Source: Stenotrophomonas sp. 610A2 (GTDB lineage Bacteria > Pseudomonadota > Gammaproteobacteria > Xanthomonadales > Xanthomonadaceae). Taken from it: 64,000 bases of DNA. Both the position numbers and the translations under genes were made by a program. Below the pieces are notes generated by a model, which was not told the origin of the DNA, ran no database searches, and saw only the letters and a list, made by a program, of their open reading frames with translations. The stretch's first letter is position 1, and each line of letters opens with the position of its first letter. Where the stretch lies: the NCBI RefSeq assembly GCF_030549615.1, contig NZ_CP130832.1, forward strand, positions 3,410,001 through 3,474,000, in the 5' to 3' direction. Shown in pieces: positions 1-8,174 of this stretch.

Positions 1-125
1 TCAGCAGCGGTAGGCGGCGCTGCCGGAGCGGTGTTGGCCTCGGCAGCACCTGCCAATGCGGCAGGCAGTAATGCACTGGCGAGCGCGGCTCCGCCCAAGC
101 TGAGGAACTGACGACGAGCAAGCAT
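1..125 (-). CDS. blaL2: class A beta-lactamase, L2-like (5' end only)
   Basis: Only the first 41 codons are inside the window; the gene runs off the left edge. The visible N-terminus begins MLARRQFLSLGGAALAS, a twin-arginine-type signal peptide (RRQFL) followed by a hydrophobic stretch and an AxA-like site near ALAGAAEA. This closely resembles the remembered N-terminus of the Stenotrophomonas L2 serine beta-lactamase, which is exported by Tat and hydrolyses penicillins and cephalosporins in the periplasm. The divergent ampR gene 168 bp away is the classic L2 arrangement and supports the call. No catalytic motif can be seen because the body of the gene is outside the window, so the assignment rests on signal peptide and context. 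Confidence 0.7.
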   Translation of the reverse strand, partial: MLARRQFLSLGGAALASALLPAALAGAAEANTAPAAPPTAA

Positions 126-292
126 GGCGACTCTCCCAGAAGGTTATGCAGCCGATCTTGGCGCTCATGATGCCAATGGACCAACGCGAAGAATCATCGG
201 GAGCCATTAGTTAAATTTGCAGCAAAGCCGACATTTCAGCCAGTCAAGGCGGAATAATGCGCCTGACCATCAAGTTTCATCATGACTCCAAC
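126..292. promoter_or_regulatory. blaL2-ampR divergent control region
   Basis: This 167 bp interval separates two divergent start codons. In known ampR-bla divergons, AmpR binds here and either represses or activates the beta-lactamase depending on muropeptide ligands. An AT-rich core (TTAGTTAAATTTGC, around 208-221) stands out against the GC-rich surroundings and is the likely operator/promoter zone. I cannot define exact -35/-10 boxes for either gene by eye. Confidence 0.55.
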
Positions 293-1168
293 ATGATCCG
301 TCCCCAGCTGCCGCTCAATGCCCTGCGCGCCTTCGAGGCCGCCGCCCGCCATTTGAACTTCACCCGGGCTGCCCTGGAGCTGTGCGTGAGCCAGGCGGCC
401 TTGAGCCATCAGATCCGTGGACTGGAGGACCGGCTGCAGGTCAGCCTGTTCCATCGGCTGCCACGCGGCGTCGCGCTGACAGACGAAGGCGCGGCGCTGT
501 ATCCGGTGCTGACCGAGAGTTTCGACCGCATCGCGATCTCACTGGACCGTTTCACCGGCGGCCGCTTCCGCGAAGTGCTGACGGTTGGCGTGGTCGGTAC
601 GTTTGCCACCGGTTGGCTGCTGCCGCGCCTGCCCGAGTTCGAGGCCGCGCATCCGGATATCGAGCTGCGCGTGCAGACCCACAACAACCGCATCGATCTG
701 GCTGGCGAAGGATTGGACCTGGCAATCCGCTTCGGCGATGGCGACTGGCAGGGGCAGGAGTGCACGCCGATCGTCGACACCTTGTTCGCGCCGCTGTGCG
801 CGCCGGCGGTAGCGCGGAAACTGCGGAAACCGCGTGATCTCGGCAACGTGCCGCTGCTGCGCTCCTACCGCAATGACGAGTGGCCGCGTTGGTTGCAGCA
901 AGCGGGTATCAGCGGCGTTGAAGCGCGTGGCGCGGTGTTTGATTCGTCGCTGACCTTGGCCAGTGCTGCGGCCGCAGGTGCTGGAGTGGCATTGCTGCCA
1001 CTGCGCATGTTCGAGCAGGATCTGGCCGAAGGACGGCTGCTGCAGCCCTTCGCACAGACGTTGTCGTTGGGCAGGTATTGGCTGACGCGATTGCGCTCGC
1101 GGCAGGAGCGCGAGCCACTGCGACGCTTCCGGCTATGGCTGCTGGCGCAGGAAGGATTGACCCCGTAG
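293..1168 (+). CDS. ampR: LysR-type regulator AmpR
   Basis: A LysR-family transcription factor of 291 residues. The N-terminal winged helix-turn-helix (MIRPQLPLNALRAFEAAARH, about residues 1-60) is near-identical in style to AmpR/GcvA proteins, and the effector domain contains the AmpR-like segments VGTFATGWLLPRLPEF and THNNRIDLAGEGLDLAIRFG. AmpR senses cell-wall fragments and controls the divergent beta-lactamase. I chose the ATG at 293 (MIRPQL) over an in-frame ATG at 257 because AmpR proteins start at MIRP and the 12 extra residues are not family-like. The TAG stop codon lies inside the GTAG head of a REP palindrome that begins at 1165. Confidence 0.88.
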   Translation: MIRPQLPLNALRAFEAAARHLNFTRAALELCVSQAALSHQIRGLEDRLQVSLFHRLPRGVALTDEGAALYPVLTESFDRIAISLDRFTGGRFREVLTVGVVGTFATGWLLPRLPEFEAAHPDIELRVQTHNNRIDLAGEGLDLAIRFGDGDWQGQECTPIVDTLFAPLCAPAVARKLRKPRDLGNVPLLRSYRNDEWPRWLQQAGISGVEARGAVFDSSLTLASAAAAGAGVALLPLRMFEQDLAEGRLLQPFAQTLSLGRYWLTRLRSRQEREPLRRFRLWLLAQEGLTP

Positions 1169-1267
1169 TGCCAAGCCATGCTCGGCAAAGGCGTCACCTG
1201 TAGTGCCGAGCCATGCTCGGCAGGAGCATCACCGGTAAAGCCCCAGCCGAGCATGGCTCGGCTCTAC
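1165..1267. repeat. GTAG-headed REP palindromes (SMAG-like), three copies
   Basis: Two direct copies (1165-1187, 1200-1222) of GTAGTGCCGAGCCATG followed by CTCGGCA, and one inverted copy (1245-1267) ending in CTCTAC. Each unit is a stem-loop with the GTAG tetranucleotide typical of Stenotrophomonas SMAG/REP elements. The direct and inverted copies together form a REP cluster in the 3' space between ampR and the convergent ABC-F gene. The same family recurs at 48613-48717 and 61972-62332. Confidence 0.85.
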
Positions 1268-1295
1268 AGTGGCATCGCTTCGCGGCCTGCGACGC

Positions 1296-3170
1296 TCAGT
1301 CCTCCAGCATCTCCATCCACGCAGCTTCAGCCTGCTCCAGCTGCTGCGCCAGCACTTCACGCTCGCTGCCCAGCTTGGCCATCTTCGCGGTGTCGGCGTA
1401 GTTGCCGGAATCAGCCAGCTGCGCATCCACCTCGGCCAGCGATGCCCCCAACTGCTCCACCTTCTTCTCGGCAGCTTCCAGCTTGTGCGGATTGACCGGC
1501 TTCTTGTTCGAGGCCGGCTTGACCGGGGCAACCTGCGCAACCGGTGCAGCCGCGGGCTTTTCCTGACGATCACTCTTGTTGCGCGAACCCTGCGCACTGG
1601 CGCGGGTACGCAGCCAAGCAGCGTATTCGTCGAGGTCGCCGGCAAACGGCTCGACCACACCGTCGGCGACACGCCAGAACGTATCGCAGACCAGGCCGAT
1701 CAGATGGCGATCATGCGACACCATCACGATCGCGCCTTCGAACAAGGCCAGCGCCTCGGCCAATGCTTCGCGCATTTCCAGATCAAGGTGGTTGGTCGGT
1801 TCGTCGAGCAGCAACACGTTCGGCTGCTGCCAGGCGATCAGGGCCAGCGCCAGACGCGCACGCTCGCCACCGGAGAAACCATCCACCGTCTCGAACGCGC
1901 GATCGCCCGGGAAGTTCCACTTGCCAAGGAAGTCGCGGAACGACTGATTGACGCCATCCGGCGAGATCTCGCGGAAGTGATCCATCGGCGTCATGCCAGC
2001 GTGCAGCGATTCCACCGTGTGCTGGGCGAAGTAACCGATCTGCAGGTCCGGGTGGGCCATGCGGTCACCGCCAAGCAACGGCAGGTCGCCGACCAGTGAT
2101 TTCACCAACGTGGTCTTACCCGCGCCGTTCGGCCCGAGCAGACCGACGCGCTGGCCGGCTTCCAGGCCGAAGCCGACGTTGTCCAGGATGACTGCGTCCG
2201 GGCCGTAACCGGCGGTGACGTCGTTGAGGCGGATCAACGAGAACGGCAGCTTGGCCGGCGGCGAGAACTCGATGCGGAACTCGCGCTCGGCGCGCACCGC
2301 TTCGGTGCCGGCCATCTTGGCCAGGCGCTTCATCCGGCTCTGCGCCTGGGTGGCCTTGCTGGCCTGCGCCTTGAAGCGGTCGATGAAGCTCTGCAGATGC
2401 GCGCGCTCAGCCTGTTCCTTCTCGTGCGCGATCTGCTGCTGGCGCAGGTGCTCGGCACGCTGGCGCTCGAAATCGGTATAGCCGCCCGGATAGAGCTTGG
2501 CGCCGCCGCCGTGCAGATGCAGGGTGTGGGTGGCGACGTTGTCCAGGAACTCGCGGTCATGCGAGATCAGCAGCAAGGTGCCCGGATATTTCAGCAGCCA
2601 TTGCTCCAGCCAGTACACCGCGTCCAGATCCAGGTGGTTGGTCGGTTCGTCGAGCAGCAGCAGGTCGCTGGGCATCATCAGTGCGCGCGCAAGATTCAAG
2701 CGTGCGCGCCAGCCACCGGAGAACGCCGACACCGGGCGCTCATGCGTCTCGGCCGGGAAGCCCAGGCCATGCAGCAGCTTGCCGGCGCGTGCCTCGGCGT
2801 CATAGGCGCCCAGCTCGGCCATCTTCTGGTGCGCATTGGCGACCGCTTCCCAATCTTCTCGCGCAGCCGCTGCGGCTTCTTCGGCCAGCACTGCGGCGAC
2901 CACGTCATCACCACCCAGCACGAAGTCGATGGCGCGGTCGGGCAGCGCCGGGGTTTCCTGGGCCACGTCGGCGATACGGATCTTGCCGGGCAGCGACACG
3001 TCGCCCTTGTCGGCTTCCAGCTCACCGCGCACGGCGGCAAACAGGCTGGATTTACCTGCGCCATTACGGCCCACCACGCCTACGCGATAGCCGGCATGCA
3101 GGGTGAGGTCTACGTTGGACAACAGCAGGCGCTCGCCCCGGCGAAGGGCGAAATTACGAAGGGAAATCAT
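1296..3170 (-). CDS. ABC-F family ATPase (YheS/Uup-like)
   Basis: A 624-residue soluble protein with two ABC ATPase domains and no membrane segments, the hallmark of the ABC-F family that acts on ribosomes rather than in transport. Walker A motifs are GRNGAGKS (residues 34-41) and GPNGAGKT, with signature motifs FSGGWRARLNLARAL and FSGGERARLALAL. Both Walker B/H-loop regions read LLLDEPTNHLDLD/E. A charged interdomain linker (AEHLRQQQIAHEKEQAER and following) matches the P-site tRNA-interaction motif region. The C-terminus has an Ala/Lys-rich coiled coil. The start at 3170 (MISLRNFALRRGE) is family-like; an upstream ATG at 3215 adds 15 atypical residues. Closest in layout to YheS; a resistance role is not indicated. 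Confidence 0.92.
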   Translation of the reverse strand: MISLRNFALRRGERLLLSNVDLTLHAGYRVGVVGRNGAGKSSLFAAVRGELEADKGDVSLPGKIRIADVAQETPALPDRAIDFVLGGDDVVAAVLAEEAAAAAREDWEAVANAHQKMAELGAYDAEARAGKLLHGLGFPAETHERPVSAFSGGWRARLNLARALMMPSDLLLLDEPTNHLDLDAVYWLEQWLLKYPGTLLLISHDREFLDNVATHTLHLHGGGAKLYPGGYTDFERQRAEHLRQQQIAHEKEQAERAHLQSFIDRFKAQASKATQAQSRMKRLAKMAGTEAVRAEREFRIEFSPPAKLPFSLIRLNDVTAGYGPDAVILDNVGFGLEAGQRVGLLGPNGAGKTTLVKSLVGDLPLLGGDRMAHPDLQIGYFAQHTVESLHAGMTPMDHFREISPDGVNQSFRDFLGKWNFPGDRAFETVDGFSGGERARLALALIAWQQPNVLLLDEPTNHLDLEMREALAEALALFEGAIVMVSHDRHLIGLVCDTFWRVADGVVEPFAGDLDEYAAWLRTRASAQGSRNKSDRQEKPAAAPVAQVAPVKPASNKKPVNPHKLEAAEKKVEQLGASLAEVDAQLADSGNYADTAKMAKLGSEREVLAQQLEQAEAAWMEMLED

Positions 3171-3483
3171 GAATGGGTCCGTTATAACGAAAAGGAATGA
3201 GCATGTGAGCAGCATTCCTGCGACGTAATTCTAACGTTAACCAATACTTGACTCACGCCCTGTTATCGCACGCGCCTGAACGGCGTTGCCTGACAAGGGC
3301 CAAGTACTCGCATAGCCAAATCGCCCTTGCTGAACTGAAAAAGCTTTCAAAAGCAACAATTTAGCTGAACCGTCCGGTTTGACACGAGGTAAAAATTCCA
3401 TTAATTCATTGATGGCGCACCGCAACAGCCGCGAACCCCCACGCGCCGCCGATGCCGCCACTCAATACCGGAGCTGCAACCTG
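3171..3483. promoter_or_regulatory. divergent upstream region, ABC-F gene / TonB receptor
   Basis: A 313 bp non-coding interval between divergent genes. It is noticeably more AT-rich than the coding DNA (for example TAATTCTAACGTTAACCAAT around 3227-3246), which suits promoters on both strands. I see no convincing Fur box, riboswitch or RNA gene. A weak open frame reading into the receptor from 3379 is unlikely to be translated because the signal peptide starts at 3484. Confidence 0.4.
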
Positions 3484-5862
3484 ATGAACCGCAAGTCCAG
3501 CACCCTCGCCATCGCCATTGCCATCGCGCTTGGCGCCCCGGCCCTCCCCGCTTTCGCCCAGACCGCCGCCAATACCCTGGATACCGTGATCGTCACCGGT
3601 ACCCGCGTCGCCGACCGCACCGTGGCCGAATCGCAGTCGCCGATCGACATCATCACCCCGGAAGCCCTGCAGTCCACCGGCACCACCGAGCTGGCCACCG
3701 CGCTGTCGCGCGCCCTGCCCTCGCTGAACTTCCCGCGCCCAGCCCTGACCGACGGCACCAGTGGCATCCGCCCGGCACAGCTGCGCGGCCTCTCGCCTGA
3801 CCAGGTGCTGGTGCTGGTCAACGGCAAGCGCCGCCACACCTCGGCGATGATCAACGTCAACGGCAGCATCGGCCGCGGTTCTTCCGCGGTGGACATCAAT
3901 GCGATTCCGATCGCCGCCATCGAGCGCGTGGAAGTGCTGCGTGACGGCGCTTCGGCGCAGTACGGCTCAGACGCCATCGCCGGCGTGGTCAACATCGTGC
4001 TCAAGGGCAGCGGCAAGGGCGGCAGCCTGGCGGTGGATTACGGCCAGTACTCGGCCGGGGACGGCAACAAGTACCAGATCTCCGGCGATACCGGCGTCAG
4101 CTTCGCCGATGGCCGCGGCAGCGTGCATTTCGCCGGCCAGGTCAGTCAGCAGGACGAAAGCAACCGCGCCGGCCCCTACCAGGGCACCGCACCGAATACC
4201 GGCAACTTCCCGTCCATCGGTGAAAAAACCTTCGTGGTCGGCGATCCGCGCGTGGATGCCACCGCTGCCTCGGTCAATGCCAGCTTCAACTTCAGCGACA
4301 ACATCAGTGCCTACGCCAGCGCCCTGCTGAGCAACCGCGACATCACTTCCTTCGCGTTCTACCGCTCGCCCAACCACAGCGGCCAGACCGCGTTGCTGGC
4401 GCAGACCTACCCGGACGGCTTCGTGCCGCAGATCAACCAGTATTCCAAGGACCGCTCGCTGGTAGCCGGCGTCAAGGGCAATACCGAGAGCGGCTGGACT
4501 TGGGACGTGAGCGTCAACCACGGTGAAAACACCCTGGATTTCCACACCCGCAACAGCATCAACTACAGCCTGGGCGTGAACAGCCCGAGCTCGTTCTACG
4601 ACGGTACGCTGAAGTACCAGCAGGACATCTTCAACGCCGACATCACCAAGTCGCTGGATTGGGGCCTGGCCTACCCGGTGACGCTGTCCTTCGGTGGTGA
4701 ATACCGTCGCGAGAAGTGGGAGCAGGAAGCCGGCGAACTGAATTCCTACACCGGTAGCGGTGCGCAGGGCTTCGGTGGTTTCACCCCGACCAACGAAGTG
4801 CATAACGACCGCCACAACTACGCTGTCTATGCCGGGCTCGAAGCCGATCTGACCGAGAAGTTCTCCGCCGGCCTGACCGGTCGCTACGAGGACTATTCGG
4901 ACTTCGGCGACAAGTTCTCCGGCAAGCTGTCGGCGCGCTACGCCTTCACCGACAAGGTTGCGCTGCGTGCCACCGCATCCAGCGGCTTCCGCGCCCCGTC
5001 GCTGGCCCAGCAGAGCTACCAGGCGGTGACCAGCACCATCATCAACGGCAGCTTCGTCGACCGCGGCACCTTCCCGACCACCAGCGCTGCCGCACAGGCA
5101 CTGGGCGCAGCACCGCTGAAGGCGGAAAGCTCCACCTCCTACAGCCTTGGCCTGGTACTGCAGCCGGTCGATCGCCTGTACCTGACCGTCGACGCCTACC
5201 AGATCGACATCGATGACCGCATCGTGCTGTCCACCAACATCACCACCAATGCCGCCGCCAACGCGCTATTGGCCGGTCTGGGCCTGCCGCAGGTCACCGC
5301 GTTCTCCTACTTCACCAATGGCGTGGACACCCGCACCCGCGGTGTCGATGCGGTGTCCAGCTACACCATCCCGTTCGCTGCCAGCAATCTGGAACTGACC
5401 GCTGCCTACAGCTACAACGAGACCGAGGTGAAGAAGTTCATCGCTTCGCCGGCGGTGTTCGGCAGCCTTGGCATCACCCAGTCGCTGATCGGCCGCGACG
5501 AAATCGGCCGCATCGAGGACAGCTTCCCGCGTGACAAGGCCATCGTCAGCGGCACCTGGCGCTCGGACCGTTGGGAGCTGGGCCTGGCAGCGACCCGCTA
5601 CGGCAGCTTCACCGTGCGCAACTCGGCCACCGCAACGCGCGACCAGACCTACGACGCCAAGTGGGTGCTGGATGCCTCGGCCAGCTTCAAGCCCAGCGAA
5701 AACTGGAAGCTGACCCTGGGCGCGGACAACCTGCTGGACGAATACCCGGACCGCACCGCCGACCTGCAGAACTCGACCTGGGGCATGTTGCCGTACAGCA
5801 ACTACTCGCCGTTCGGTTTCAATGGCGCCTACGTGTACGGCCGCGTCAGCTACACCTGGTAA
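3484..5862 (+). CDS. TonB-dependent outer membrane receptor (first of a related pair)
   Basis: A 792-residue TonB-dependent receptor. A Sec signal peptide (MNRKSSTLAIAIAIALGAP...AFAQ, about 1-26) is followed by a TonB box-like segment LDTVIVTGTRVADR, the plug domain (AQLRGLSPDQVLVLVNGKRR; IPIAAIERVEVLRDGASAQY), and a 22-strand-type barrel ending YVYGRVSYTW with an aromatic C-terminal residue as required for BAM insertion. The ATG at 3484 is chosen because it begins the signal peptide. It is a clear paralogue of the receptor at 24920-27352. The ligand cannot be told from the sequence, and no transport genes adjoin it. A terminator hairpin follows at 5889. Confidence 0.93.
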   Translation: MNRKSSTLAIAIAIALGAPALPAFAQTAANTLDTVIVTGTRVADRTVAESQSPIDIITPEALQSTGTTELATALSRALPSLNFPRPALTDGTSGIRPAQLRGLSPDQVLVLVNGKRRHTSAMINVNGSIGRGSSAVDINAIPIAAIERVEVLRDGASAQYGSDAIAGVVNIVLKGSGKGGSLAVDYGQYSAGDGNKYQISGDTGVSFADGRGSVHFAGQVSQQDESNRAGPYQGTAPNTGNFPSIGEKTFVVGDPRVDATAASVNASFNFSDNISAYASALLSNRDITSFAFYRSPNHSGQTALLAQTYPDGFVPQINQYSKDRSLVAGVKGNTESGWTWDVSVNHGENTLDFHTRNSINYSLGVNSPSSFYDGTLKYQQDIFNADITKSLDWGLAYPVTLSFGGEYRREKWEQEAGELNSYTGSGAQGFGGFTPTNEVHNDRHNYAVYAGLEADLTEKFSAGLTGRYEDYSDFGDKFSGKLSARYAFTDKVALRATASSGFRAPSLAQQSYQAVTSTIINGSFVDRGTFPTTSAAAQALGAAPLKAESSTSYSLGLVLQPVDRLYLTVDAYQIDIDDRIVLSTNITTNAAANALLAGLGLPQVTAFSYFTNGVDTRTRGVDAVSSYTIPFAASNLELTAAYSYNETEVKKFIASPAVFGSLGITQSLIGRDEIGRIEDSFPRDKAIVSGTWRSDRWELGLAATRYGSFTVRNSATATRDQTYDAKWVLDASASFKPSENWKLTLGADNLLDEYPDRTADLQNSTWGMLPYSNYSPFGFNGAYVYGRVSYTW

Positions 5863-5888
5863 CACCGGACCGACGTCGTGGAAGGAAG

Positions 5889-5919
5889 ATGCCCTGGGAA
5901 ACCGGGGCATTTTTCTTTG
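5889..5919 (+). terminator. Rho-independent terminator of the TonB receptor
   Basis: ATGCCCTGG-GAAA-CCGGGGCAT (one G:G mismatch in the stem) followed by TTTTCTTT, beginning 27 nt after the receptor stop codon. It is positioned between this gene and the convergent LysR gene. Confidence 0.8.
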
Positions 5920-5968
5920 TGCCGTTCGCGCGTGGCGGAGAGCAACGCGATGCGCACCGAAGACCGCC

Positions 5969-6862
5969 TCAAGCCGTTTGCGGAAACACCTTGGCGCAGA
6001 GGAAATCCACCAGCGCCCGGACCTTCGGCGAGGGATATTTGCTGGCCGGCCACAGCACGTTGAAAACGCCGGCTCCGCTTACCTGATCGACCAGGATGGG
6101 CTGCAGCAGGCCGGCAGCCAGCGGCTCGCGGATCGCGAAATCCGGCAGGTAGGCAATTCCCAGCCCGCGCAATGCGAAGCACACACGCGTCTCGATGTTG
6201 TTGCAGATCATCGAAGTCGGCAGTTGCAGCTCGGCCTCGCCCGGCTCGCGCCGCAGCGCCCAGGTTTCCAGCTTGCCGCTGTTGGGAAATCGATAGTGCA
6301 GGCAGCTGTGCTGCTCGAGATCGGTCGGCGTTTGCGGCACGCCGTGGCGCGCCAGGTAGTCCGGCGACGCCGCTAACCGCATATGGAAGCTGCCCAGGCG
6401 ACGCGCCGACAACCGAGAGTCGGCCGGTTCACCGGTACGCACCACGGCATCGAAGCCCTCCTCGATGACATCGACCATGCGGTCGGTGAAGTCCAGATCG
6501 AGCTCGATCTGCGGGTACGCGCGCATGAACTCGCCGAGCACCGGCAGCACCAGCGAACTGACCAAGGGCAGGCTCACCCGCAGGCGTCCGCGTGGTGCCG
6601 CGCTGGCCTGCGACAGTTCCAGCTCGGCGGCGTCAATCTCAGCCAGGATGCGGCGGCTGCGCTCCAGGAACAGCGTGCCTTCGGCGGTAAGGGTCACGCT
6701 GCGGGTGCTGCGATGGAACAGGCGCACACCCAGCTTCTCTTCCAGCCGCGCCACGCTCTTGCCGATCGCCGAGGCCGACACCCCGAGCTCACGCCCGGCC
6801 GCGACGAAGCTGCGCGTTTCAGCCACCTGCACAAACACCACGAAGCCGTTGAGGCTGTCCAT
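5969..6862 (-). CDS. LysR-type transcriptional regulator
   Basis: A 297-residue LysR-family regulator. The N-terminal HTH reads MDSLNGFVVFVQVAETRSFV...LGVSASAIGKSVARLEEKLG, followed by the linker helix and a periplasmic-binding-protein-like effector domain with DRMVDVIEEGFDAVVRTGEP. The start at 6862 is preferred because MDSLNGF is the usual N-terminus for this LysR subgroup; an ATG 45 nt upstream adds non-family residues. It is divergent from the four-gene operon at 6984-11621 across 121 bp, so it most likely controls that operon and its own expression. The inducer is unknown. Confidence 0.9.
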   Translation of the reverse strand: MDSLNGFVVFVQVAETRSFVAAGRELGVSASAIGKSVARLEEKLGVRLFHRSTRSVTLTAEGTLFLERSRRILAEIDAAELELSQASAAPRGRLRVSLPLVSSLVLPVLGEFMRAYPQIELDLDFTDRMVDVIEEGFDAVVRTGEPADSRLSARRLGSFHMRLAASPDYLARHGVPQTPTDLEQHSCLHYRFPNSGKLETWALRREPGEAELQLPTSMICNNIETRVCFALRGLGIAYLPDFAIREPLAAGLLQPILVDQVSGAGVFNVLWPASKYPSPKVRALVDFLCAKVFPQTA

Positions 6863-6983
6863 GATCCGCCTTCCGCTTGATTGCGGACATTTTATTCCGC
6901 GCATCACGGAACTGCAGCCTGCTTTTTCTTCAATCGCTGGATTTCTATCGTCACGGTCTGCCCATTAAAGCGAGCCAACGGCG
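6863..6983. promoter_or_regulatory. LysR-operon intergenic control region
   Basis: A 121 bp spacer between the divergent LysR gene and the serine hydrolase operon. It contains the AT-rich segment TTGCGGACATTTTATTCCGC (around 6879-6898), an imperfect dyad GCGGA...TCCGC that fits the T-N11-A style of LysR operators. The assignment is inference from spacing and symmetry. Confidence 0.45.
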
Positions 6984-8174
6984 ATGACCAGCCCCGCGTT
7001 CCCCCTCCCCTCCAGTGCCGCGCCTGAGCCGACTCTGTCTCCAATCCGGACCGTCGTGCAGCAGGCACTGAACGAACAGCGCCTGGTCGGCGCGGTGGTG
7101 CTGATCGCCCGTGACGGCGAGTTGATCCACCGCCAGGCCTACGGCCTCGCCGACCGTGCCAGCGCGCGCCCGATGGCCTTGGACACCGTGTTCCGGCTGG
7201 CGTCGGTCAGCAAGCCCATCGTCTCCACCGCGGCCATGGTGTTGGTGGCACGGGGCAAGCTCGACCTGGACGCAGGCATCGATCACTGGCTGCCGGAATT
7301 CCAGCCACGCTTGGCCGACGGTCGCCCAGCACGAATCAGCGCGCGGCAACTGCTGAGCCACACCGCCGGCCTGGGTTACCGCTTTTTCGAAGCCGACGCG
7401 GACGGTCCGTACGCACGGGCCGGCGTCTCCGACGGCATGGATGACTCCGGCATCACCCTGCAGGAAAACCTGCGCCGCATCGCCAAAGTGCCGCTGCTTT
7501 ACCAACCCGGCAGCGCCTGGGGCTATTCGCTGGCGACCGATGTGCTGGGTGCCTTGATCGAACGCATCCACGGCACGCCGCTGCAGCAGGCAGTGGATCA
7601 ACTGGTTACCGGCCCACTGGGCATGACGGATACCGGCTTCGTCGCCCGCGATGCCCAGCGCGTGGCGAGCGCCTATGTAAGCGATGCTCCGCAGCCTCAC
7701 CTGCTCAGCGAAGGCGAGATTGTGTCGCCGTTCGATGGCGCCATCGGCATCAGCTACAGCCCGGCGCGCATCTTCGATGCGCAGGCGTTTCCCTCCGCTG
7801 GCGCGGGCATGGCCGGGACTGCCGACGATCTGCTGCGCCTGCTGGAAACGCTGCGCGTGGGCGGCGATGGCCTGCTGCCGGCCGAACTGATCGCTGAAAT
7901 GGGTCGCGACCAGACCAACGGCCTGGAACTGCCCAGCGCACCGGGTTTCGGCTTCGGTCTCGGCTTCTCGGTGCTGCGTGACCCGGCGCCGGCTGCTACT
8001 CCGGAATCACTTGGCACCTGGCGCTGGGGCGGTGCCTACGGCCATTCCTGGTTCGTGGACCGGGCACAGGGCCTGAGCGTGGTCGCCTTCACCAATACGC
8101 TGTACGAAGGCATGTCCGGTCGCTTCGTCACCGACCTGCGCGATGCGGTTTACGCAGCAGTAGAGGCGCGCTGA
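6984..8174 (+). CDS. serine hydrolase, beta-lactamase/esterase (class C fold) family
   Basis: A 396-residue protein of the beta-lactamase-related serine hydrolase family (EstB/class C-like fold). The nucleophile motif is S-x-x-K in FRLASVSKPIV (about residues 70-80), with a YSLATDVL segment in the position of the YxN motif, HTAGLGY after it, and a C-terminal WGGAYGHSWFVDR block that supplies the HxG-type motif. No signal peptide is evident, so it is probably cytoplasmic. It is the first gene of a four-gene operon whose members overlap by 1-4 nt and is likely LysR-controlled. It may be an esterase or amidase acting on a small molecule rather than a resistance beta-lactamase. Confidence 0.85.
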   Translation: MTSPAFPLPSSAAPEPTLSPIRTVVQQALNEQRLVGAVVLIARDGELIHRQAYGLADRASARPMALDTVFRLASVSKPIVSTAAMVLVARGKLDLDAGIDHWLPEFQPRLADGRPARISARQLLSHTAGLGYRFFEADADGPYARAGVSDGMDDSGITLQENLRRIAKVPLLYQPGSAWGYSLATDVLGALIERIHGTPLQQAVDQLVTGPLGMTDTGFVARDAQRVASAYVSDAPQPHLLSEGEIVSPFDGAIGISYSPARIFDAQAFPSAGAGMAGTADDLLRLLETLRVGGDGLLPAELIAEMGRDQTNGLELPSAPGFGFGLGFSVLRDPAPAATPESLGTWRWGGAYGHSWFVDRAQGLSVVAFTNTLYEGMSGRFVTDLRDAVYAAVEAR

